In this document: positions 1-9,969 of the stretch, piece by piece
How the letters are laid out: each line of letters opens with the position of its first letter
Position numbering within the stretch: the stretch's first letter is position 1
NCBI RefSeq assembly: GCF_964340395.1
Contig: NC_135564.1
Location: 9,892,391-9,956,390 of the forward strand
DNA from: Glandiceps talaboti
Lineage: Eukaryota > Hemichordata > Enteropneusta > Spengelidae
Direction of reading: 5' to 3'
Length of the DNA stretch: 64,000 nt
Translations under genes and position numbers: made by a program
The notes under the pieces: model-generated
What the model saw: the letters and a program-made list of their open reading frames with translations, nothing else
What the model was told of the DNA's origin: nothing
The model's database searches: none

Positions 1-203
1 TTTCATTTTCATTCTATTATATATATACTAGGCTAATAACAGAAAAATGCATTTGAGATTTTTCCAAATTTATAAATCCCGGAAAGAAAAATTAGGAATT
101 TATGAAGTAGAGTCTGATATAAACAATACAGATAGGTGAACAGACGTACCGATAGACAGGTAGGTAAGTAAGTAAATAAGTATATATCAAATATACACAT
201 TAC

Positions 204-326
204 CTGTGCAGTTGAAACCATTCCCACTATATCCAGTGTTACATTCACAGTAATAAGATCCTTGTGTATTAATACAAGATGCCTCATCGGCACACTGATG
301 GTGCCCGGTACTACATTCATCGCAGT
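204..326 (-). CDS. cbEGF-like exon, last seen before the window edge
   Basis: This 123-bp, phase 1-1 exon encodes DCDECSTGHHQC, ADEASCINTQGSYYC and ECNTGYSGNGFNCT. The donor CACAG/GTAATG leaves the reading frame open in phase 1, so at least one more exon lies left of base 1. Confidence 0.92.
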
Positions 327-898
327 CTGTTGCAAAATACAATATATAGAGAGCATGTTAACCATATGCACTTATTGCCTATGAGGCTATGAGGGCACTA
401 ATAGACGTCTATTACTCCGAGGGTTGTTTGACAGTAACTATTCAAAAGTTGTTACACAGCAGCATGAGGGGGTAATATGACATCTACTAGTGTGTTATGT
501 GTTTTATAAGTCATCATTTTCTCAGACATATAGTTTCTCCCTAAACGAAGCAAATCATCGAAAAGACTGCCGTGCTACATGACTATTGCACCGGGGCAAT
601 GCCAATTGGAGTCAGTATGGGGTATTAGTCCATATCACGTGATACGATCTAAGCCAATCACCGAAGGCTGTGTGAAAATGATATGTTGTGATATCAGATA
701 CAACATGGCGTATACATATAATAAGTGTTGATTCGAAGACCTGGATTAGAAATCATGTTTGGGTTGCAGATGTATCTCATCTGAATTATCATTCTTTCCT
801 GCACTCCACATGAAGTCCAATTAACACTATGACACATAAGATTTGTTGAAGCTATAGCCGGCCATGAGCAGTCCTTCCTGCCCAGTGCGTTTTCTTAC
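327..898 (-). other. Intron
   Basis: 572 bp, GT..AG. It holds copy 1 of the 48-bp dispersed repeat at 626; nothing else recognised. Confidence 0.85.
626..673. repeat. Dispersed repeat, copy 1
   Basis: A 48-bp core (tagtccatatcacgtgatac, then ctaagccaatcaccgaagg) matches 2,962-3,009 at 43 of 48 positions, same orientation, and all five differences are transitions. Sequence further left is only loosely similar. Confidence 0.65.
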
Positions 899-1147
899 CT
901 TGACATTCAACTCCATTTCCAGCATACCCTTGCTGACATGCGCAGCTGTAACTACCAATCACATCTGTACACGTGGCTCTGGGATTACATTCAATCAAAT
1001 TAGGATCGTCACATTCATTAACATTGGTACAATTTTGTCCGTTTCCTGTCCAGCCGTCATTACATTGACAAATGTATGATCCGATAGTGTTGGTACAGGT
1101 AGACTGCAGACTGCAATCATCCAGGTAAAAGTCACACTCTTCGATAT
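899..1147 (-). CDS. Double cbEGF-like exon
   Basis: This 249-bp, phase 1-1 exon holds two complete EGF modules with no intron between them: DIEECDFYLDDC ... GWTGNGQNC, then VNECDDPNLIEC ... GYAGNGVEC. Either an intron was lost or the pair was copied together; all other EGFs here have one module per exon or less. Confidence 0.92.
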
Positions 1148-1359
1148 CTGTTGGGGATAAAAGGAAATGATCAATACTATCTCAGTACAGATAAAATAAT
1201 ACAGTTGCAATCCCTTTATGCTAATCACATTAATCTAAACAAAAGTAATGGTGTAAGCAATACTAATGTTGTAATATACAAAATAAACTATAATAATATC
1301 CTTCGATATCTTCATATGTCCTATTTGTGGTGAGTTACCGATCGATTGACTAATTGGTG

Positions 1360-1402
<43 letters not shown>

Positions 1403-1410
1403 CGATTGAT
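1360..1410. repeat. (TGAT)n microsatellite
   Basis: About twelve tandem ATTG/TGAT units with one interruption (atcgattg) near the right end. Intronic, 45 bp from the cbEGF exon at 1,455. Confidence 0.97.
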
Positions 1411-1454
1411 AATGTGTCATATGCTAAACTCCTAGTGTACGCTATATACCTCAC

Positions 1455-1571
1455 CTGCACATAGTAAACCGGAACCTTCGTACCCATCATTACATGTGCA
1501 CATAAATGAACCATCGGTGTCCTCACATACAGCATTGTCATCACAGGGACTCTCTAAGCATTCATTGATGT
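1455..1571 (-). CDS. cbEGF-like exon
   Basis: This 117-bp, phase 1-1 exon encodes NINECLESPCDDNAVC, EDTDGSFMCTC and NDGYEGSGLLCA. It is a standard calcium-binding EGF flanked by tetranucleotide microsatellites in both introns. Confidence 0.9.
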
Positions 1572-1654
1572 CTGTACACAAAAAAAATGAAAATGAAATT
1601 ATTAAACCTAATATACTTCAAGAGCTGTGTACATTAAAAATATACATCTTTGCC

Positions 1655-1701
<47 letters not shown>

Positions 1702-1754
1702 TTCTGTCTCTCTGTCTGTCCGCCCGTCCGTCGTCCGCCCGCCCGCCCATCCAT
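1655..1754. repeat. (TGTC)n compound microsatellite
   Basis: Pure TGTC units give way to TCTC, then CCGT and CGCC variants. Intronic. The Cys/Leu/Ser/Val-rich ORFs over it are translation artefacts of the repeat. Confidence 0.96.
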
Positions 1755-1944
1755 CTGTTTGTTTGAATACCTGCCTGCTTGCTGCCTGTCTATATATTAT
1801 CCGACTGTTTCGGTCTGTTACCACTTTTTCTTGCTCAGTGGTTTTTCCGTTCCTCCGAACCCCCTTGGTGATAAATACAGTGTAAAGATTCTTAGCATTC
1901 CTGTATACTTATAAATGGCATATGTGGTACATTCGTTAACTTAC

Positions 1945-2073
1945 TTTCACAGGTACTTTGATCTTCACCTTCTATATAACCATCATTACATGTACAATAG
2001 TATCCACCATCCGTGTTAGTACATGTCGCCTTTGTATCGCAGTCATCAATATTAATGTAGCACTCGTCAATAT
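1945..2073 (-). CDS. cbEGF-like exon
   Basis: This 129-bp, phase 1-1 exon encodes DIDECYINIDDC, DTKATCTNTDGGYYC and TCNDGYIEGEDQSTCE. It is a standard calcium-binding EGF. Confidence 0.9.
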
Positions 2074-2472
2074 CTATATTTACAATGCATTCATAAAAAG
2101 ACAGAGATAAACCAGTTTTAGTGACTCAGAGAAAAAACTACATTTTTTAATTTAGTTGATACATGTATATACCGGTGTTGATACGGATGTTGTCCTTAAT
2201 CCAATGCATCAGTTACTAGTGGGTGCGTTGTCATATTTCAACATCGCTTATTCAAAATTGTCTACATTCGTCGTGTTTTGGCAAAATGTCCTATGGGATA
2301 TTGTTGTAGCAATGCAATTTTGTCGAACATATTAAACATACTAACTAAAGTTTTCTAAACATATCCTTTTAATCCAAAGTTTGAGATCCAACTAAAGCAG
2401 GAGTAGCAGAATTCTGAGATACAAGTAGCAACACAACTAAATTATATAAATATCGACAAAAAGATTTTCTAC
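2074..2472 (-). other. Intron
   Basis: 399 bp, AT-rich. I see nothing in it. Confidence 0.85.
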
Positions 2473-2610
2473 CTAGACAATTTCTTCCGTTTGGATGCAG
2501 TTCATATCCACTGTTACAAGTACAGACGAAGCTTTCATAGGTATTCGTACAGATCTGATCACAGATAGAGCCGTTGTTGAAATCCTTGCCTTCCGAACAT
2601 TCGTCATAAT
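2473..2610 (-). CDS. cbEGF-like exon
   Basis: This 138-bp, phase 1-1 exon encodes DYDECSEGKDFNNGSICDQI, then CTNTYESFVCTC and NSGYELHPNGRNCL. The long loop before Cys2 is unusual, but the cbEGF start and the spacing at the end are clear. Confidence 0.9.
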   Translation of the reverse strand: MMTNVRKARISTTALSVIRSVRIPMKASSVLVTVDMNCIQTEEIV

Positions 2611-3127
2611 CTGTAATGACAACGAGACAGTAAGATAAGACGACACACATTTAGGTGTATGAATTTAAATTACCAAATATAGTCTTCCATACTACAGTTG
2701 ATGTTATCCACTACTACAAATACAGCATCTCATCAGTTTTCTTTGGTTTTGATATAATTTATGATACTATACATTTATTGCCTGGTCGTCCCCGAATAAA
2801 GCCTGCGACGTGTCTTATAGCATCCCATTCCAGGTATGTATTCTTTCCAGGGTGAAAGAAAACACTGGTACGACATGCCTCATGCTACTGTTATAGTGCC
2901 CTAGAGCAAATAGTAAACGGCTAATGCCCTCTACATGCAAATCGAGGTCACTATGCGTCACTAGTCCATACCACGTGACACGGTCTAAGCCAATCACTGA
3001 AGGTTGTGTATAACTGCAAAGCGAAACCACAGTACAAGAGAGTAAAAAACATATTTGACCATTGAACTCAGTACAGCGAAGGGGACATAATCTATATCTA
3101 ATTATCAACTTGACTGAAAAGATTTAC
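2611..3127 (-). other. Intron
   Basis: 517 bp. It holds copy 2 of the dispersed repeat at 2,962; nothing else recognised. Confidence 0.85.
2962..3009. repeat. Dispersed repeat, copy 2
   Basis: This is the partner of 626-673. It lies in the intron between the cbEGF exon at 2,473 and the wider EGF exon at 3,128. It may be part of a longer SINE or MITE family in this genome; the family is not recognised. Confidence 0.65.
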
Positions 3128-3308
3128 CGTAACATTTGAAACCATTGCCGACTAAACCATCTGGACAGGGTCCGCATCTCGCTCCGCTCTCCGGTGCAAT
3201 GTTATCAAAACACAGAACACCAGGGTAGCAGGGATCGTCAAGGCACCCTTCGTAGTCTTCTTCACAGTGATCACCAGTATAAGCAGTGGGACATATACAT
3301 GGTACCAC
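3128..3308 (-). CDS. EGF-like exon after VWD (one and a half modules)
   Basis: This 181-bp exon (phase 0 to 1) starts [17 protein letters not shown], closing the EGF begun upstream, and continues [15 protein letters not shown] to [16 protein letters not shown], a second EGF-like module of the wider GPCP type seen in MUC4 and thrombospondin-like proteins. Confidence 0.9.
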
Positions 3309-3690
3309 CTGTAATTAATATTATACAACAATCCTTTAAAGGTGACAAACATTGAGGTTAAATCATGGAGAAAGTAGACTAATCTATCATTCTATTATTA
3401 ATCCTGCAACATGTGACATCTGCAGATAAAACTAACACCAATTTTAGGGGTTTGTCTTGAAACGGATTGCATAGAACTACTGAATCTGCTCAAGGCGGAT
3501 CTCAACTCGTTATATTTACCTATACTGTATATATATTGTGCTTGTTCCTTGCCTTCTCCTTTGTACATCGATTAGCGGTCTACGTCTTTCCCTTCTTATA
3601 CCCGACGTATAAAAGGACAATCATTGTTGACGTAGAGTCAACCTACTTCTTGATCATCACCCCCCTCAACTCATTACAATCTGTACTTAC
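3309..3690 (-). other. Intron (phase 0)
   Basis: 382 bp between the two halves of a split EGF module. I see nothing else in it. Confidence 0.85.
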
Positions 3691-3872
3691 GGCGAACTTG
3701 TAATCAATTATGTCACTTCCGTCGATAAATTCATCAAAGTTACACGTTCCTCCATTCTGACATTTACACAACCTGACTTCTGGTATTAATGTTGATTGAG
3801 CTCGACCATCAGATGCAATAAAGCCTACCATCACAACATCCAGGTTGGCAGGCGTCCATACAAATGTTCCAT
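3691..3872 (-). CDS. Cadherin/Ig-like segment exon b and start of an EGF
   Basis: This 182-bp exon (phase 1 to 0) encodes NGTFVWTPANLD and VMVGFIASDGRAQS, completing the Ig-like fold, then LCKCQNGGTCNF, the start of an EGF-like loop that is finished in the next exon ([13 protein letters not shown]). Confidence 0.88.
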
Positions 3873-4527
3873 CTGTGTAAATAACAAAGATAGTTGTCTC
3901 GTTGTTATCAGTGGTATGCAGTACGTGGATCTTTATCAATGGACCCAGAAACGAATTATTCCCTCATATTTTCTTTCTATCTTTAATGGGTAACTTGTTT
4001 GCATAATGTTCACCACAGACAAACGCTTCAAAATCATTTGTTAATGTACAATTAACATCTTGGAAGCTGCTCTCTCATACCTATATTCGGAGGTTCATAT
4101 CCCGAACAACTTCCCCGTGGTCTTTTCTCTTCGTACATGTCACAGAATGCAGGGTCGCTGGATGCAGTACAACAGAAATACCTCGGCAGTTCTTCGAATC
4201 GACTGTGTTAGATGTACTAGTGTCATTTTAGCATTAAAATGTAAACAACTGAGATATAACTGGGGAAAACTGAAACACATGATACAACCCTCCAAGTACA
4301 ACAAGTTGTTATTGGAAGATGCCAAAAAATCAATCTGGCCATCAAATATGATATTGTTAAAACTCAGGTCGCAGTCTTTTTCATTTTTCCTGAATTCTAC
4401 GACGGTTTATTGGCAGATAGCGTATATATTGGACCATGTTGCTTTATTCATGTCACTGAGTTGGATTGCAATCTCAGTAGTTGCACGTCCAGACATGTTT
4501 TTTATGTTACCATAACGAGCTACTTAC
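3873..4527 (-). other. Intron containing the duplicated AMOP exon fragment
   Basis: 655 bp between the two cadherin/Ig-like exons. It hosts the 174-bp identical copy at 4,016-4,189; the remaining sequence is unremarkable. Confidence 0.85.
4016..4189 (-). pseudogene. Duplicated fragment of the AMOP C-terminal exon and its intron
   Basis: These 174 bases are identical to 7,755-7,928, in the same orientation, offset 3,739 bp. They contain 109 bases of AMOP exon coding for RYFCC through GYEPPNI, its donor site GTATGAG and 65 bases of intron. The first 11 exon bases and the original acceptor are missing. The fragment sits in the intron between the two cadherin/Ig-like exons. By chance or otherwise, an AG at 4,192-4,193 would give a 111-bp phase 1-1 exon (4,081-4,191). 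It is called a pseudo-exon because the acceptor context is weak. Confidence 0.85.
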
Positions 4528-4680
4528 TTGCATACAATGTTGCATTATATGTTACAGGGGTTTTCAGTGAGTATTCGATGACGTCACCGTCAGCATCTGT
4601 TGCAAACACTTCAACCACGACTTCTTCACCAACTGTAGCATTAATGACTGTATCCGCAGAAATCTGTGGTGGGTAGTTCA
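4528..4680 (-). CDS. Cadherin/Ig-like segment exon a
   Basis: This 153-bp, phase 1-1 exon encodes VNYPPQISADTVINATVGEE and then FATDADGDVIEYSL. PP-I, a G-x-x-V strand and D-x-DGD are the pattern of cadherin-like or He_PIG-type Ig folds found after VWD in MUC4 relatives. The donor is the strong GTAAGT at 4,522-4,527, preferred over a nearby GTAG. Confidence 0.85.
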
Positions 4681-5243
4681 CTGGAGAAAAACAAACAAAA
4701 CAAAAAAATATGAGACGAGCAGTGCCACATGCTAGTCTCAAAATATTGAGTACTACTAACCGGATAGACATCCTCTTGATTTGAATGCACACTCAATGCG
4801 CGTTAATTCGAACTTGGTGACACGAAAATTGAAAGTTCCAATAAGTTCGACAAGACATATTTCAATTGCATATCTTAACTCAGTAGGTTTTTTCACCAAC
4901 TATGTAATGAAAATGAAAAGGCAACCACTACATGTGTATGAAGATAAGACTTCCCCGCAGAGAAACAGCAACAACAGCTGCAGTACCTGTTACTCTATAT
5001 TAATTACAATAAGCAAGACACATGTCACCTAAAAAGTTCTTCCCTGAATTTAAAGGAACTGTGCTGAAAAATACGAAGTAATTAAAATAAGCGGTATCCG
5101 AAAATTAGTGTTTGTTTCACTAATAAAATCTAAGGTTGAAACTGTTGTGTCTAATCATACAGCTCTAAGCATGCGTGTCAAATACCAATGGCCTTTTATA
5201 AAGATAAACGTTATCGTATACAAATAAACCATATAACGCTTAC
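4681..5243 (-). other. Intron
   Basis: 563 bp, AT-rich. No repeat or coding signal recognised. Confidence 0.85.
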
Positions 5244-5501
5244 CAAGGTCCTCTACGTCAATGTTAAATTGTTGTGATGTGACCTTTGTAGCTTCTCCAA
5301 TGATGGGATTCCTTGTTGCCAAGGTATCATAAAAACATTGTACATTCTCCCCACAGACCTGCTCAGCCATCATAACTAAACTTTGTTCACTGTTTTGTGT
5401 AATTTCGTCAAGAAATATTGGTACGAAATCGTTGTTATTGTAGCTGTTCCACGAAGTGCCGTTTTCGTAAGTAAACATGGACTCGTTAGACATAAGTTTC
5501 C
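5244..5501 (-). CDS. Post-VWD exon
   Basis: This 258-bp, phase 1-1 exon encodes WKLMSNESMFTYENGTSW, FVPIFLDEI and CGENVQCFYDTLATRNP. It is the stretch that follows VWD in MUC4-type proteins (S-F-Y-x-G motif, then C-x6-C with a helical look). Sequons NES and NGT suggest N-glycosylation. Confidence 0.88.
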
Positions 5502-6077
5502 CTGTAATGGAAATAAACAGCATATTTTAATTTCGACCAAGTATTCGGCAAAATAAAACCATACAAACATGACATGAGTGTGCACTTAGACTAAACAGAG
5601 CGAACATAACATCATGTTGTTCAGTATCTAGGTATCTCATACTTTCTCGCAGTTTTCGTATTGCTTCCGTACGACTTTGTCAATATTTTCTTTTCTTACA
5701 AGAAGTATACTGTCCAAAACAACATAACAGCCTAAACAGGATGTGTTCACTAGAAGACTGTATAAACATTTACTGATTAACGTCGATCATAGGGCAAGTT
5801 GGGGTTGTTGGTTTACTTGCTAGATAACAGTACTTTTATTACTGAACACAGTAGAATTGTGTCTGAAGAGAGATTTTTTACGTGCACTTATATTCTGAAA
5901 CTTCACTTAATAACAATCATCAATAAAAGTGTAATTATCTATCATAAAAAGTACAACAGCAACCTAAACTTGCAAAATGATCAACTTTAATCCTAAAATG
6001 TATATGTTACATAATGTAGTCTTCTGGCGAACACTGTGTTTTATCTGTAACCAGTATATGTATTCTTCATAACTTAC
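5502..6077 (-). other. Intron
   Basis: 576 bp, AT-rich. No repeat or coding signal recognised. Confidence 0.85.
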
Positions 6078-6383
6078 AGGTTTGGCCAAATTCAAAGTAG
6101 TCGGCTTCGGTCAAATTTTGGCCAGGGATAGTTGCCTGTTGGTATGTTCCATCTCGTCTCAAAAAATCATCGGTGGGGTCGTCATTCCATACACCTAGTA
6201 GACCCGTTGTTTGGTTCTTAAGTGAAACTGGGGCACTAAACACTGCGTCCAATATGCCTTCCACAACGCATATGGACACAGCTATACCACTTGAGAATAC
6301 TGCCACAGTTCGGGTGAGGTTCGATGGTACTTCAATTTTGATGTAAAACTGGACGCCCGTAATATTGTCAAAGGATAGGATAT
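6078..6383 (-). CDS. VWD domain exon c
   Basis: This 306-bp, phase 1-1 exon encodes DILSFDNITGVQFYI, then GLLGVWNDDPTDDF and YFEFGQT. GLLG-x-W/F-N-x-x-x-xDD is the conserved VWD core with acidic residues; F-FG-TW at the junction with the next exon closes the domain. Sequons NIT, NLT and NQT are present. Confidence 0.92.
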
Positions 6384-6683
6384 CTAGGAAAACAAAAATA
6401 CATGAAGACAAATATAAGCCAGTTGATGACCATACACACTATTGACTCCTCATGATCCAGCGCAAACTTTCCCAGTCTTTTGCATCTAATAAACACCAAA
6501 ACGTGTGAAAAGGGGAACGATAAACAACAGTTGTATCCCCAATTTACATACATTTCAAAATTATATGACTAACAATCCTCTGAATATATACATAACATTC
6601 GATTTTTTTTTTGAGAATTCTATAAAAAGACCAAATTAAATACAGTCGTTACTGTAATGACAAGGAAGGGATATATTCATTAC
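6384..6683 (-). other. Intron
   Basis: 300 bp within the VWD coding region. Only a short T run near 6,604 stands out. Confidence 0.85.
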
Positions 6684-6768
6684 CTTCTGAGAGTACACTT
6701 TTATTGAAATTGAGACCATCGACCAGCATTTCATAGTCTGTTGCATCTTCATTCATAGTAAATTGTAC
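6684..6768 (-). CDS. VWD domain exon b
   Basis: This small 85-bp exon (phase 0 to 1) encodes VQFTMNEDATDYEMLVDG and LNFNKSVLSE. It completes the NDSSTVQ junction from the preceding exon and continues the VWD fold. It is too short to appear as a sizeable ORF and was found from phase and splice sites. Confidence 0.88.
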
Positions 6769-7244
6769 CTGTGTGAAATAAAATGAAAAGAGCTGTGTCA
6801 AAATAGCATTGGATAATATCATGGTAAGTTTTCATGCTTTTGTCTCTTCACGAATATGGACTAAAGAGTGTGTACACCAAATCTCAAACTACAAACGTCT
6901 GAGGGGAAATACGTCATATATAAACTAGTGAACGAGTACAAGTTGATGGAGAGTGTTGCTCGTATACGGAGATGAATAAATGATACGTTTTCTCTGATAT
7001 TTGGATATACACACATGTGACATATGTACACAAAGAAAGAAAGAAATGATAGTTTTTCTCTTATATTTGCTGACATTTTACTCCACCATTACAGCCCAGT
7101 CTATTATCACAAATACAACTCATTCAGAGATGTGTTATACATCATGATGCTACGTTTAATGAAGAATAGTTTTCACGTGAATACCACGATGAAATAAAAC
7201 TCTTGAATGTCATTGGCTTGAAGTATGTTATCAATCCTACTCAC
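6769..7244 (-). other. Intron (phase 0)
   Basis: 476 bp within the VWD coding region. I see nothing in it. Confidence 0.85.
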
Positions 7245-7450
7245 CGTGGAAGAATCATTCTGCCGTGCTACAAACCCGGTGAAAATGGTGGCATTAGAAA
7301 GTTGCCCACGAGAAGTGACGAATCTTGATGTTCGTGCTTGTAGTTCAAACATATCATTGTTAACGTCCACCAGTATATATTCACCTAAACCGTTAAATGT
7401 ATAGGTGGCGCTGTCCAAAGTGGTGATGTGGGGATCACCAAACATAAAAC
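7245..7450 (-). CDS. VWD domain exon a, with GDPH motif
   Basis: This 206-bp exon (phase 1 to 0) encodes MFGDPHITTLDS, YTFNGLGEYILVDV and FELQARTSR, ending NDSST. GDPH-x-TT-D and the FNG-GEY strand are the start of a von Willebrand type D domain of the MUC4 kind. GDPH (7,428-7,439) is the Asp-Pro site at which MUC4 and several gel-forming mucins are known to be cleaved. Confidence 0.93.
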
Positions 7451-7819
7451 CTGCGAGAGAAAGTAGTACAATATTCAATAAAATTAAACCAAATCTTAAA
7501 AACACAATTTTGATGCTCAAATTTCCATAACAGGGAAAACGAGTTTGAGATTCACCCGTACAGTTTTTTTTTTATTATTTTAAAAAAAAGCACCTTTCAA
7601 TTCGAAAATAAACTCATAAAGTCATCAATTTCGGGAGCTCTGTTGTGAGCGGAAAGTGTAAATTAACCTGCATGCAACAACCAAGCAAGTGTTACTAAAC
7701 GTGCATACTACGTAAACTTGTAGAAGATTATTGAACATTGCCTAGCATATATCCCAGACAAACGCTTCAAAATCATTTGTTAATGTACAATTAACATCTT
7801 GGAAGCTGCTCTCTCATAC
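7451..7819 (-). other. Intron between AMOP and VWD
   Basis: 369 bp. Its first 65 transcribed bases (7,755-7,819) belong to the 174-bp duplicated segment. Confidence 0.85.
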
Positions 7820-7928
7820 CTATATTCGGAGGTTCATATCCCGAACAACTTCCCCGTGGTCTTTTCTCTTCGTACATGTCACAGAATGCAGGGTCGCTGG
7901 ATGCAGTACAACAGAAATACCTCGGCAG
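7755..7928. repeat. Source copy of the 174-bp duplicated segment
   Basis: This is identical to 4,016-4,189. It ends inside the AMOP exon and extends into the downstream intron. Its presence with the intact acceptor and full exon marks it as the original copy. Confidence 0.9.
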
Positions 7929-7939
7929 GATATCGAGTT
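7820..7939 (-). CDS. AMOP C-terminal exon
   Basis: This 120-bp, phase 1-1 exon encodes LPRYFCCTASSDPAFCDMY and EEKRPRGSCSGYEPPNI. The Y-x-CC...FC-x-x-Y...RP-x-x-C-x-GY-x-PP pattern leads straight into VWD, as in MUC4. The last 109 coding bases plus 65 bp of the following intron are duplicated without change at 4,016-4,189. Confidence 0.92.
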   Translation of the reverse strand, partial: NSISCRGISVVLHPATLHSVTCTKRKDHGEVVRDMNLRI

Positions 7940-8239
7940 CTGATCACAAGAAAAAGGTTCCGAGTATATTGTTAACGATTACAAAAATTAAAGACACGAC
8001 TTATGATGCTAATTAAACATATATTTCAATAAAGAGGTGGTATCTTTAATGTATGCGAACTAGGTGTATGGGGTTTACTGTAATACTCTTAATCAATAAA
8101 ACGTCAGTGCTTTATGATTGGTTCATATTCAAGGTATACAAACAAACAACAGTTTCAAGCTATGTAGGAGAATAACTGTTATAAGGGCGTAGAAGCATAT
8201 ATAATGGCTTCTACACCATCTACTGTCTAGTAGCCTTAC
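7940..8239 (-). other. Intron within AMOP
   Basis: 300 bp, AT-rich, nothing recognised. Confidence 0.85.
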
Positions 8240-8425
8240 CTATCCATTGCATATACGCCACATAATTGAACATTCCAAATCTGTTGATCCATTGATATCT
8301 TGCCATGTAACTGCTTTCCCACAGGGAATCATATCCATCGATAAATGAGTGGTCGTCACGGTAACAGCATTGCTGTCCAGCACCAAAACGATTTGCAAAC
8401 GATGTTTGTAGACAGAAGCCTTGAC
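8240..8425 (-). CDS. AMOP central exon
   Basis: This 186-bp, phase 1-1 exon encodes GFCLQTSFANRFGAGQQCCY, then FIDGYDSLWESSYMARYQW and FNYVAYMQWI. The paired Cys in QCCY followed by an acidic/Gly-rich turn is typical of AMOP domains in MUC4-like proteins. Confidence 0.9.
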   Translation of the reverse strand, partial: VKASVYKHRLQIVLVLDSNAVTVTTTHLSMDMIPCGKAVTWQDINGSTDLECSIMWRICNG

Positions 8426-8766
8426 CTGGAAAGAGTTAAATAAACAGATATTAAAGTGTATTTATAGCGTGTTATCCTTATAGCTCTAATAATGTTTACT
8501 CCTGGTACGGATCTACAGTGGTACAAACTCCCATTATACTTCTGCAACTCCCTGGGGAGTATACAATCCATTACATTTCAGTAAGCCCATACGATAAAAG
8601 CATTTACATTGCAACCGCTATCCGGTCCTACCTGCAAATACATTTATCTTATTTCTGCATTCAATGAATACATTTTGTTCCGGGTTGCCACGTGGTCGTT
8701 TGTTAAAATCTGACAAACTACTTCAGATAAATAGATGCTTCTTCTATCTATGACATTAATATTTAC
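8426..8766 (-). other. Intron within AMOP
   Basis: 341 bp, nothing recognised. Confidence 0.85.
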
Positions 8767-9274
8767 CTTGTAGTAAATTGATTGTTGTCATCAACTGTTG
8801 ATCAACACCCTGATTGCTACTATCACTTGAACTTCCACTAACTCCACTAATTGGTTCGCTTGCTCGACCAAAAGCAGCATCGTTTCTTCCTTGTTCAAAT
8901 CCACATGGACAGAACCCTAACCCTTCGTTCCAGTCCACTGGATCGGGTTGTTGGTTGTACCAGGTAAGGCATTCCTGTTTAGCGTTAACTGTATAGTCTT
9001 CGTTGTTTTCCACTCGAAATATCCACCGTCCTTTTTGTCCCGTGTTTCCTTGGAATTGGTCAGGTCTGTATAAGTCATCCACGCTACTGAATGTGAACTG
9101 GGCGTTTTCTATTTCATCGGATACACCCTTTCCTGTGTTGTAGCCAATGATGGCGTTGTTTAAGCTCGTATAACCTCTGATGTTATAAATCCATAACATT
9201 TCATCCTCCATGTAGTTGATGAGCACGAATCCATATTTGCCATCGGTGGCCAGTGTGCCCTGAAATGTGTTTGG
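8767..9274 (-). CDS. NIDO C-terminal part and AMOP N-terminal part
   Basis: This 508-bp exon (phase 0 to 1) starts PNTFQGTLATDG and KYGFVLINY, ending the NIDO domain. It continues through an Ig-like or linker region (RWIFRVENNED) into AMOP: CLTWYNQQPDP, then W-x5-FCPCGFEQGRND. C-x2-W and CPC are the AMOP hallmarks known from MUC4, SUSD2 and isthmin. A Ser-rich stretch follows (SGVSGSSSDSS). It is the largest exon outside the mucin exon. Confidence 0.9.
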
Positions 9275-9969
9275 CTGTGGAACAGAGGGAGGTCAAGTAT
9301 ATTAGTAACAATTTACAACGCTCTCATGTTACTACATACATAAAATCACATAGTATTTGTAGTAAATGTGGCTCTGTTAGAAAGTTGAAAAGTGAGGAAC
9401 TACAAATCTAGAATCTATAAATCATTGTACCTCACTTTCACTGTCATATTGCAAAGGAACGAGAGATGATAGGAACACGGCATTTTTGTGATAAATTTGA
9501 AATCTGAAGAATCTAAAACACACACAAAAACCATAACAACCTTACAGTTTGTTGTCAACGCTTTTTCGTAGAATATTGAATACAAACAATGAAAAATCAT
9601 GTTTTACCCCAAGATAACATCCATCTTGAGCCAATGCAAAAACAACAAACAACGTGACAAAATTGACATAATTACCTTTTCTGAAAATATATAGTCTTAG
9701 ATAGTTATCATCATTATTATTTACTGCCTCCGAGTCGGAGAATCAGTCATTTAAAAATATATGTTACCGTTTATCTTCAACGAACCTGCAATTCGCCCTT
9801 ATAGTGACCCGTATTTCAAGTAAGCGAATATATGGTTTGTTACTACCCCGAGTATTAGGAGTTGCTTTTGTTTTAATAGCACACAACTTCAAAGTGTATT
9901 GTTATAGACAAATTATAGTAACATTACGTCAACTACCAATACATGATTTGTATCTGAGTGTTAACTTAC
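9275..9969 (-). other. Intron within NIDO (phase 0)
   Basis: 695 bp, AT-rich. Apart from a short motif loosely like a phage promoter near 9,792 (rejected), nothing recognised. Confidence 0.85.

Noticed and set aside
1496-1914. Plus-strand ORFs over the microsatellite near 1.7 kb
   Set aside because: Same artefact as above; they overlap a real minus-strand EGF exon and a TGTC repeat.
4060-4515. 151-residue plus-strand ORF
   Set aside because: It runs antisense through the duplicated AMOP fragment and intron; no domain, no splice support.
4522-4523. Alternative donor (GTAG) for the cadherin/Ig-like exon
   Set aside because: The GTAAGT donor four bases upstream on the transcribed strand is stronger and is the one that gives phase 1, required by the next exon.
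9792-9820. Motif similar to the T7 promoter/vector junction (cgcccttatagtgacccgtatt)
   Set aside because: It has an inserted T and two mismatches relative to the phage promoter and no vector sequence on either side; it sits inside an intron that splices normally, so cloning contamination is not supported.
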